DNA from: an uncultured Bacteroidota bacterium
GTDB taxonomy: Bacteria; Bacteroidota; Bacteroidia; Chitinophagales; Chitinophagaceae
DNA: 34,206 nucleotides
Direction of reading: 5' to 3'
NCBI GenBank assembly: GCA_903929425.1
Contig: CAIYUO010000028.1
Location: 1-34,206 of the forward strand
The position numbers were made by a program, and so were the translations under genes. The notes beneath the pieces were generated by a model. The model saw nothing but the letters and a program-made list of their open reading frames with translations, had not been told where the DNA came from and searched no databases. The first letter of the stretch is position 1. The number at the start of each line of letters is the position of its first letter. Shown piece by piece: positions 1 to 6,501 of the stretch.

Positions 1-899
1 GTTAATAATTGGTTGGGTGTTCCGCTTTCACCAAATGTATCCTTGGTTCCAATAAACTCTTGAGGCACTGGACAATTTTTTGCAGCAACTTGTGCAACTA
101 CATCACCCATACCACCAATTATATTATGTTCTTCGGCTGATACTACGCAACCCGTTTTTTGTAAGCTTTTTATAATTGCCGCTTCGTCCAATGGCTTTAT
201 TGTATGTAAGTTGATTACTTCTACACTTACGCCTTGTTCTTCCAATTGTTTTGCAGCTTCAATAGCCTTCCATACTAAGTGACCACATGCAATAATAGTT
301 ACATCATTACCCTCTGCTAATATTTGCGCTTTACCAATTACAAAATCAGATCCGTCTTCCTTTGTAAAGTTTGGCCATTTTGGTCGACCAAAACGTAAGT
401 AAACTGGTCCATGATAACTTGCCACTGCTTTTGTTGCTGCTTTAGTTTGGTTATAATCACATGGCACAATCACGGTCATACCAGGTAACATTTTCATTAA
501 CCCGATGTCTTCTAATATTTGATGTGTTGCCCCGTCCTCTCCTAATGTTAATCCTGCATGTGATGCACAAATTTTTACATTCTTATCGGAGTAGGCAACT
601 GATTGTCTAATTTGATCATACACACGACCAGTACTGAAACCGGCAAAAGTTGTTGTGTAAGGAATTTTTCCTCCAATGGTTAAACCAGCAGCAATACCAA
701 TCATATTCGCTTCCGCAATACCTACTTCAATAAAACGATCAGGCATTTCTTTCATCAATGGACCTAACTTAAAAGAACCCGCTAAGTCCGCAGTTAAAAC
801 TATTACGTCTTTATTTTCTCTAGCGATTTCTAAGATACCATCACCAAATCCTGCTCTTGTTTCTTTTTCGTTTTGTGCTACTATGTCTTTTGCGTTCAT
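1..899 (-). CDS. Transketolase, C-terminal-half subunit (partial, 3' end outside window)
   Basis: The reverse strand reads an open frame of about 299 codons from the ATG at 899-897 to the window edge. It begins MNAKDIVAQNEKETRAGFGD and contains FIEVGIAEANMIGIAAGL, the pyrimidine-binding domain segment with the glutamate that activates thiamine diphosphate. LRFGRPKWPNF and TVIVPCDYNQTKAA follow, and the C-terminal transketolase domain starts with VTIIACGHLVWKA. The start is a true N-terminus, so this is the stand-alone second half of a split transketolase (pyrimidine plus C-terminal domains), a form common in Bacteroidota and usually a little over 300 residues. It would need a separate thiamine-pyrophosphate-domain subunit to carry out ketol transfer in the pentose phosphate pathway. 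That partner is not the upstream gene here (a CarB half is), so it must lie downstream beyond position 1 or elsewhere. DXS and pyruvate dehydrogenase E1-beta share the fold, but the sequence resembles transketolase most. Confidence 0.9.
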   Translation of the reverse strand, partial: MNAKDIVAQNEKETRAGFGDGILEIARENKDVIVLTADLAGSFKLGPLMKEMPDRFIEVGIAEANMIGIAAGLTIGGKIPYTTTFAGFSTGRVYDQIRQSVAYSDKNVKICASHAGLTLGEDGATHQILEDIGLMKMLPGMTVIVPCDYNQTKAATKAVASYHGPVYLRFGRPKWPNFTKEDGSDFVIGKAQILAEGNDVTIIACGHLVWKAIEAAKQLEEQGVSVEVINLHTIKPLDEAAIIKSLQKTGCVVSAEEHNIIGGMGDVVAQVAAKNCPVPQEFIGTKDTFGESGTPNQLL

Positions 900-1000
900 A
901 TTAATTTGATTGTGCTTTTATGATCTTATTCTTGAAGCTTTTTATTTTTAAATAATCTACTAGCTATTTTTTTTCTAGTAAATAATTTAATTTTTGTTGT

Positions 1001-2647
1001 TTAGTTTTCAAATGTTGAATAGAAGTAAGGTGTTTTTGCTTCAAATTCTGCGCTACAAGTATCTACCATTTTGTAAACACGTGTGATACCTAATGCCTTA
1101 CGTTTTTCATATACCGCATCGTCATTGGTATTGCCATGTAATAGTTTTGCAATTTGCATATCACTGAAGCCATGCTTTTTTGCTTCTTTTAAAACGTCGG
1201 TTGGCAAACTATCCAAACTATGTTTCATTAATTCTTTTTCTATATCACAGATGATTCTGATTTGGTATAAGAACCAATTATCAATTCCTGTAGCTGCTGC
1301 AATTGAACGAACTGTAGAACCTTGCAATAAGGCGTCTTTAATTCTAAAAATACGATCCCATTTTGGAGTTTTAATGTATTCCATTAAATCTTCGTTCTTC
1401 ATTAAACTCTTACCATAATACCCTAATCCTATTGATTCATTCTCTAAACTTTGACAAGCTTTTTGAATGGCTTCTGTAAAGCTGCGACCAATGGCCATTA
1501 CTTCACCCACACTTTTCATTTGTAATCCCAGCGTATCATTCGCGCCTTTGAATTTATCAAAGTTCCAACGTGGTACTTTTACAATTACATAATCCAAAGC
1601 TGGCTCAAAATAGGCAGATGTTGTTTGTGTAATTTGATTTTTTAATTCATCTAAATGATATCCTATCGCAAGCTTCGCTGCAATCTTTGCAATTGGATAA
1701 CCTGTTGCTTTTGATGCTAATGCAGATGAACGAGATACACGTGGATTAATTTCCACCGCAATTAATTCCTCAGTAGCAGGATTTAAAGCGAACTGCACAT
1801 TACAACCGCCAGAGAAATTTCCTAAGCTGCGCATCATGAGCATTGCTTTGTTACGCATTTCTTGAAAAGCAGTATCACTAAGCGTCATTGCAGGAGCAAC
1901 AGTGATAGAGTCTCCTGTATGCACACCCATTGGATCCAAGTTTTCAACGGTACATATAATAACTACGTTGTCAGCTTGATCTCTTAATAATTCTAATTCA
2001 TATTCTTTCCATCCTAACACCGCTTTTTCAACCAATACTTCATGCATTGGGGAAGCTTTCAATCCTTTTTCTAATGCGGCATCTAATTCACTTGCATCAT
2101 GAACGAATCCGCCACCTGTTCCACCTAATGTAAATGATGGACGTATTACCAATGGGAATCCTATTCGTTGTGCAATTTCTTTTCCTTCTAAAAAACTATT
2201 CGCAACTTGGCTTGGCGCTACTGCCATTCCAATTTTTACCATTAACTGTCTAAACTTTTCTCTGTCCTCTGCTGTATTGATTGCAGCAACATCCACTCCA
2301 ATCATTCTACAATTATATTGTTCCCAAATACCTAATTCATCGGCTTCCTTACATAAGTTCAATGCAGTTTGTCCTCCCATGGTTGGCAACACTGCATCAA
2401 TTTGATTTTCTTGTAAAATTTGTTCAATACTTTCAATCGTTAATGGCAATAAATATACTTTATCAGCCATCATAGGATCCGTCATAATAGTTGCCGGATT
2501 ACTATTGATTAAAATTACTTTGATTCCTTCTTCTCTTAGAGATCTTGCTGCTTGTGAACCGGAATAATCAAACTCGCAGGCTTGTCCAATAATAATGGGT
2601 CCAGAACCTACAATTAATACGGATTTAATGGATGTGTCTCTTGGCAT
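1001..2647 (-). CDS. carB: Carbamoyl-phosphate synthase large chain, N-terminal half only (split CarB)
   Basis: This 548-residue protein matches the first half of CarB, which normally has about 940-1070 residues. It has the preATP-grasp start VLIVGSGPIIIGQACEFDYS, the ATP-grasp domain (about residues 128-400, with IRPSFTLGGTGGGF and AVEINPRVSRSSALASKATG), and the oligomerisation domain (about 400-548), ending VDTCSAEFEAKTPYFYSTFEN. That end falls exactly where the second preATP-grasp half begins in full-length CarB. After the stop there are only about 100 bp before the transketolase gene, and no second-half sequence in any frame. This half forms carboxyphosphate, which accepts ammonia to give carbamate. 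The second half phosphorylates carbamate and must be encoded elsewhere. Separately encoded halves are known in some archaea and Aquifex. ATG at 2647 is preceded by a TAnnTTTG element at 2670-2677. A clean domain boundary argues against a simple frameshift. Confidence 0.92.
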   Translation of the reverse strand: MPRDTSIKSVLIVGSGPIIIGQACEFDYSGSQAARSLREEGIKVILINSNPATIMTDPMMADKVYLLPLTIESIEQILQENQIDAVLPTMGGQTALNLCKEADELGIWEQYNCRMIGVDVAAINTAEDREKFRQLMVKIGMAVAPSQVANSFLEGKEIAQRIGFPLVIRPSFTLGGTGGGFVHDASELDAALEKGLKASPMHEVLVEKAVLGWKEYELELLRDQADNVVIICTVENLDPMGVHTGDSITVAPAMTLSDTAFQEMRNKAMLMMRSLGNFSGGCNVQFALNPATEELIAVEINPRVSRSSALASKATGYPIAKIAAKLAIGYHLDELKNQITQTTSAYFEPALDYVIVKVPRWNFDKFKGANDTLGLQMKSVGEVMAIGRSFTEAIQKACQSLENESIGLGYYGKSLMKNEDLMEYIKTPKWDRIFRIKDALLQGSTVRSIAAATGIDNWFLYQIRIICDIEKELMKHSLDSLPTDVLKEAKKHGFSDMQIAKLLHGNTNDDAVYEKRKALGITRVYKMVDTCSAEFEAKTPYFYSTFEN

Positions 2648-2669
2648 GGCTACAAAAATATAAATTGCG

Positions 2670-2677
2670 CAAATCTA
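2670..2677 (-). promoter_or_regulatory. Bacteroidota-type -7 element for carB
   Basis: The reverse strand reads TAGATTTG, a perfect match to the Bacteroidota -7 consensus TAnnTTTG, 22 bp upstream of the carB ATG. Transcription starting about 7 bp downstream would give a short leader. I see no convincing TTTG at the -33 position, so the call rests on the -7 box and its placement. Confidence 0.45.
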
Positions 2678-2762
2678 ATAAAATTTATGCGCATTTGTCG
2701 GCTTTTCATTCCTAAACATTTTTGTGCCTATTTAGTCCTATATTTACCGGAATTAAAGTTAT

Positions 2763-3227
2763 ATGGCAGTTATTAAAGAAGGTACAAAAGCTCCAGCATT
2801 TAAAGGGGCAGACCAAAACGGGAAAAATGTGGCATTGGCCGATTTTAAAGGGCAAAAAGTAGTTTTATATTTTTATCCAAAGGACGACACTCCAGGTTGC
2901 ACCGCTCAGGCATGCAATTTGCGCGATAATTATAAAAAATTGATCAAGAAAGGGATAGCAATTATTGGGGTAAGTGTAGATTCAGTTGCCTCTCATGTCA
3001 AGTTCATTGATAAATACGAACTACCTTTTTCATTAATTGCCGACGAAGACAAGAAAATCGTTGATAAGTACAACTTATGGGGTCAAAAAAAGTTTATGGG
3101 TAAAACTTATATGGGAACGACTCGCACCACCTTCCTAATTGACGAGGCTGGCATCGTTCTACACATTATTGAAAAACCTGATACAAAAGACCATACAAAT
3201 GAGATACTAGCAATCAGTGGCTGGTAA
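2763..3227 (+). CDS. bcp: Thioredoxin-dependent peroxiredoxin, Bcp/PrxQ type
   Basis: This 154-residue cytoplasmic protein has the normal length for Bcp. It reduces hydrogen peroxide and organic hydroperoxides using thioredoxin. The motif YPKDDTPGCTAQACNLRD carries the peroxidatic cysteine C46 and, five residues later, the resolving cysteine C51, the PrxQ atypical two-cysteine arrangement. The AhpC/TSA fold is further supported by GVSVDSVASHVKFIDKY, PFSLIADEDKKIVDKYNLWG and TTRTTFLIDEAGIV. ATG at 2763 is the only start that keeps the typical N-terminus (KEGTKAPAFKGADQNGK). It is divergent from carB across a 115-bp intergenic region. A TATATTTA at 2739-2746 is a 7/8 match to the -7 consensus. 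The gene looks like ordinary antioxidant housekeeping. Confidence 0.95.
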   Translation: MAVIKEGTKAPAFKGADQNGKNVALADFKGQKVVLYFYPKDDTPGCTAQACNLRDNYKKLIKKGIAIIGVSVDSVASHVKFIDKYELPFSLIADEDKKIVDKYNLWGQKKFMGKTYMGTTRTTFLIDEAGIVLHIIEKPDTKDHTNEILAISGW

Positions 3228-3305
3228 CAATTGTAAGTTTCGCTCAATTTGTATATTTTTTTCTACATTTTTTTGACAAATTTAACTTTTTTGTAAAGCG
3301 TTAAT

Positions 3306-3322
3306 ACATTGAAAATCAATGT
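3306..3322. promoter_or_regulatory. 17-bp perfect dyad upstream of the gldL-like operon
   Basis: ACATTGA (3306-3312) and TCAATGT (3316-3322) form a perfect 7-bp inverted repeat separated by three A residues. It lies about 130 bp before the gldL-like start, in the 227-bp gap after bcp. Size and symmetry resemble an operator for a dimeric regulator, but a small hairpin or chance in AT-rich DNA is possible. A near-consensus -7 box, TTAATTTG, lies downstream at 3349-3356. Confidence 0.25.
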
Positions 3323-3399
3323 TTCATAATCGTTTACAACGTATTTTATTAATTTGCTTTGATAATTTGGTAGAAAATTTTCTCGAATTGATATTGTAT

Positions 3400-3423
3400 G
3401 CTCAAGTAAAAAATATCTTGAGC
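3400..3423. promoter_or_regulatory. Inverted repeat in the gldL-like 5' leader
   Basis: GCTCAAG (3400-3406) and CTTGAGC (3417-3423) are perfect complements across a 10-nt A-rich loop, ending 31 bp before the ATG at 3455. It could be a leader hairpin affecting translation or mRNA stability, or an operator half-site pair. There is no U-tract directly after it, so it is not a typical terminator. Confidence 0.3.
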
Positions 3424-3454
3424 CAAAATTGAATTAATAATCAATATTAATAGT

Positions 3455-5107
3455 ATGAAAAAAAAGAAATTAGACATTTTTAATCTTTTTTATAGTGGTG
3501 CAGCCGTAGTCATTTTGATTGGGGTAATTGCAAAATTATTGGAGTGGCCTGCTCAGGATATATTAATTACAGGTGGATTGGCTATCGAAGCCGTGGTATT
3601 TGGTGTATCGGCAATTAAGTATGTTGAAGTTGAAGAAAAATCAGAGGTAGCAACAGAAGCAACTTTGGCAAAAGTTGCTGATGGACTGGGTAATCTTGCT
3701 AATAGTGCCGCTGCTAAAGATACTTATATTAACATTCAAACTGGCACAGGTGCAACTGAAACTGCTCCAACTGGTGTTCGTACAACTGTACCTCCTGCAG
3801 AATCATATGCAACTCAAGACCCATTTGCGCCTCAACAAGTTGTTCCACAACATACAACTGCAACCATCAACATTGGTCAAGTTGAGACAGCACCAACTGC
3901 TCAATCAACCCCTCAACCAGTTGTTGAAGTGATTACCAAGCCAGTTGAAGTGCCTAAAGCAAAAAGTGTTTCTATTGATATTAATACCAATAAAGCTAAT
4001 GCAACTCCTGAAGCAACTACAAGTGCTATTAATCCAGCACATAGTTTATGGCAGTTAGAGCAAATGGATATTTTAAGCTTAGCGAAAGACTTATTCTTCC
4101 AACCAGAATGGGATAATTTAAATCCTGAAGAATATGTAAACCTTAGTAAGTTATTCAAAAGAGTTTTTGATAAAAAACTTCCTAGTAAAGAATCAATACA
4201 ATTTTTATTACAGTTCCCTGTTAAGTTACCTATTCCTGAATTAAGCAAGTTGTCATTAACTAAATCGCATGAATTAAGTGTGCTTGAAGTGGAATTATTA
4301 GCTAAAGCTTTTGAAATAGTAAATTATACAGCATTCTTAGATCATTTTGTTTTTGAACAAGAAGGTGATGTGATAACTGTAAGAACTAAAAAAGTAAATG
4401 AAACTCAAATTTTTGGTGGTGAGCAAGCAGTCATATTAAGTCATACAAAACAATTCTATGGCAATGATTATATCATTAGTCCAAATGTTGATTGTATTGC
4501 TGAAATGATTCAGTTGAAAGACAAATTATTGGTAGAGCAATTGATTCAAAAAATTTCCATTAAGTCAGAAGAAGAGTTTATTTCATTAAGTACTATTTTA
4601 GTAACTCAACCAGATGAATTAAAGAAAAAATTATTTATCAAGGTTAAGAAATTGAAATTTAATTTGTCAAACAACACTGGTTATTCATACTTGAAAACAA
4701 TTGTTCAAACTGCTATTTCATTTAGAGAAACTATGGTTGGCCAAAACTTGTTTAAAAATATTTTAGAAATCCAAGTTGATGATAGCTTAACAATTACACT
4801 TGATGATGTCGTAAATTGTTATGCTGAAACAATTTACTTTGGGCCTAATAACGAGTATAGTGTTGTATTAAGTGAGTTATTTGTAAAAGGGGAATTAAAT
4901 AATTTAGGTTATGTTCAACAAATCATTGAAAAATTAGTTGCTGATAATGTTGCTTCTAAATCTAAATTATTACAAGTGTTTAACTTAAAAGAGCAAGACA
5001 CTAAAAAAGACGTGTTTACTAAGTTAAACTACCATTTAAATAAAACTAATACTGCACCAAGCGGCGCTCAATTAGCATTTATTTTATTGTACAAACAATA
5101 TAGTTAA
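3455..5107 (+). CDS. GldL/PorL-like inner-membrane motor protein with large cytoplasmic extension
   Basis: The protein has 550 residues, whereas GldL/PorL usually has about 200-310. The first 60 residues match the GldL transmembrane pair: helix 1 (about 12-29, FYSGAAVVILIGVIAKLLEW) and helix 2 (about 34-54, ILITGGLAIEAVVFGVSAI). Y13, K27 and E45 correspond to the conserved Y13, K27 and E49 of Flavobacterium johnsoniae GldL; the glutamate in helix 2 is implicated in proton coupling. GldL forms a pentamer around a GldM dimer and drives T9SS and gliding with the proton motive force. After a Pro/Thr/Gln-rich linker (about 85-185) comes an unrecognised, mostly helical domain (about 190-550) with no counterpart in ordinary GldL. 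A gldM-like gene follows after 16 bp. The family call is confident; the tail's role is unknown. A canonical gldKLMN set may exist elsewhere, making this a paralogue. Confidence 0.85.
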   Translation: MKKKKLDIFNLFYSGAAVVILIGVIAKLLEWPAQDILITGGLAIEAVVFGVSAIKYVEVEEKSEVATEATLAKVADGLGNLANSAAAKDTYINIQTGTGATETAPTGVRTTVPPAESYATQDPFAPQQVVPQHTTATINIGQVETAPTAQSTPQPVVEVITKPVEVPKAKSVSIDINTNKANATPEATTSAINPAHSLWQLEQMDILSLAKDLFFQPEWDNLNPEEYVNLSKLFKRVFDKKLPSKESIQFLLQFPVKLPIPELSKLSLTKSHELSVLEVELLAKAFEIVNYTAFLDHFVFEQEGDVITVRTKKVNETQIFGGEQAVILSHTKQFYGNDYIISPNVDCIAEMIQLKDKLLVEQLIQKISIKSEEEFISLSTILVTQPDELKKKLFIKVKKLKFNLSNNTGYSYLKTIVQTAISFRETMVGQNLFKNILEIQVDDSLTITLDDVVNCYAETIYFGPNNEYSVVLSELFVKGELNNLGYVQQIIEKLVADNVASKSKLLQVFNLKEQDTKKDVFTKLNYHLNKTNTAPSGAQLAFILLYKQYS

Positions 5108-5123
5108 TTTAAAAATCTAGTAT

Positions 5124-6497
5124 ATGGCTGAAGGTCAAGTTGACGTCAAAAGATACCAGATTATTAGTCTTTTGTACATTGTATTTATTTGTTTCTCTGT
5201 AATTAATATCAAGATATCGGTATTGGATTCTAATATCTATACGATTAAGTCATTGCAATCTATCGAAAAAGAGGAGTTGAAGAAGGTGGATATTAGCAAT
5301 AAAATTATCTCAGATAATATTGACATAATTAATAAAAGTCCTAAAGCAGTATCTTATTTAAAAATAAGAACAAGGTTAACACAAAGCTATGGCGTTATAA
5401 ACAATGTTTTAAAATATGTAGATGATGAGTTTGTTAAAAATAAAACCACCATTTATAAGCAGTTTAACAGTAGAAACTTAATCGAGGAAATTTTAAAATC
5501 TGAAAAAGGGGTTAAGGTTTTGGAGAAAGATTTATTTGATTTATCCGCTTACATTAAAGCCGCTCCGTTTAAATTACAAAATTCATTAGACTCTTTCATT
5601 CCCATTCAAAAATCAGTAACAACGATTAAAGGAAAGGAGGAAGAATGGGGGTATTATTTATTTTATCATAAACCTACTTCCATTAGTTATATGCAATTGG
5701 AGCGTATTAAGTTGTTAATTACGAAAGCGCAGTTGTCTTATCAAGAAGCTGCTTTGGCTGAGATTGGATATGAACCTACTTACTTCTCTCAATTAAACGC
5801 TAAACTTTACGTATTAAAATCAAGTGTTAAAGAATATAGAGAAGAGGATATCATTAAGCCTGGTCAAAAAGTAGTGAGTGTAAACGATGAAATTTTTGAT
5901 GAATTATTTAAGAAAATTTTATATTCCCTACATACTGAAAACATATTTGTTGGTTTAAACAATACCTTGTTGAATGACTTTGATTTTATGTTAGGCCGTG
6001 ATTTTGATTTAGAAATTTCACCTAAAGTTAATTTGGTGAAAAATGATAAAAACTACCGTGTTATTTTTGGTAAAACAGGCGAATACACACTTAAATTTTT
6101 AGACTTAAGAAAAGGGGCTAAAAAAGTGTTGTTTGAGAAAAAGATTAATGTAAATTCTATACCTGATCCAGTAGTAAGAGTTAAAGGCGATAACCTTAGC
6201 AATTATTCAATCAGCGCAAGAGATTTATTAAGTGCTGAAAGATTAGAAGCAAAATTGCAAATTAATAATTTGAATTATTTCCCTGGTAGAATTAATAGTT
6301 TTAAAGTTGTTAGAATCCATAATGGTAAAGAGGAAGAGTCGGCTAATAACTATGGAGAGCTATTTCAATCACCAGCTCAAAAAGTATTCGGAGCTTTGAA
6401 AAAGAACGATATTCTTATTTTTGACAATGTAAATATGTCATTAGTAGATGGATCAACTAGATCCGCTTCCCCTATTATTTATAAAATAATTGATTAA
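5124..6497 (+). CDS. GldM/PorM-like motor partner protein
   Basis: The protein has 457 residues, somewhat shorter than F. johnsoniae GldM (about 513). A short cytoplasmic N-terminus (MAEGQVDVKRYQ) precedes one transmembrane helix (about 12-32, IISLLYIVFICFSVINIKIS), as in GldM, whose helix sits inside the GldL pentamer. The rest is periplasmic. The last about 110 residues match the GldM C-terminal domain: IPDPVVRVKGDN, a SISARDLLSAERLEAKL stretch, FKVVRI, then LKKNDILIFDNVNM and DGSTRSASPIIYKI. GldM spans the periplasm and passes rotation or conformational change to outer-membrane partners. It lies 16 bp after the gldL-like gene and 4 bp before the next, so it is clearly in one operon. GldK and GldN, the usual partners, are not adjacent. 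Sequence divergence throughout the middle domains suggests a specialised paralogue. Confidence 0.86.
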   Translation: MAEGQVDVKRYQIISLLYIVFICFSVINIKISVLDSNIYTIKSLQSIEKEELKKVDISNKIISDNIDIINKSPKAVSYLKIRTRLTQSYGVINNVLKYVDDEFVKNKTTIYKQFNSRNLIEEILKSEKGVKVLEKDLFDLSAYIKAAPFKLQNSLDSFIPIQKSVTTIKGKEEEWGYYLFYHKPTSISYMQLERIKLLITKAQLSYQEAALAEIGYEPTYFSQLNAKLYVLKSSVKEYREEDIIKPGQKVVSVNDEIFDELFKKILYSLHTENIFVGLNNTLLNDFDFMLGRDFDLEISPKVNLVKNDKNYRVIFGKTGEYTLKFLDLRKGAKKVLFEKKINVNSIPDPVVRVKGDNLSNYSISARDLLSAERLEAKLQINNLNYFPGRINSFKVVRIHNGKEEESANNYGELFQSPAQKVFGALKKNDILIFDNVNMSLVDGSTRSASPIIYKIID

Positions 6498-6501
6498 TGT
6501 A

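Noticed and set aside
958-980. TACTAG / CTAGTA inverted repeat as a carB terminator
   Set aside because: The stem is only six AT-rich pairs with a long loop and no following U-tract on the minus strand.
900-1000. carB frameshift with the second half hidden in another frame
   Set aside because: Only about 100 AT-rich bases separate the carB stop from the next gene; there is no room for and no trace of the second half.
676-1418. Plus-strand open frames opposite transketolase and carB
   Set aside because: Both minus-strand genes are clearly recognised over the same bases; the plus-strand translations resemble nothing.
3455-6497. ZorAB or MotAB/ExbBD pair of a defence system
   Set aside because: The two-helix core and the GldM C-terminal domain are specific to GldL/GldM; no ZorC, ZorD or ZorE-like gene is present. 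Only the idea of a long cytosolic tail is comparable.
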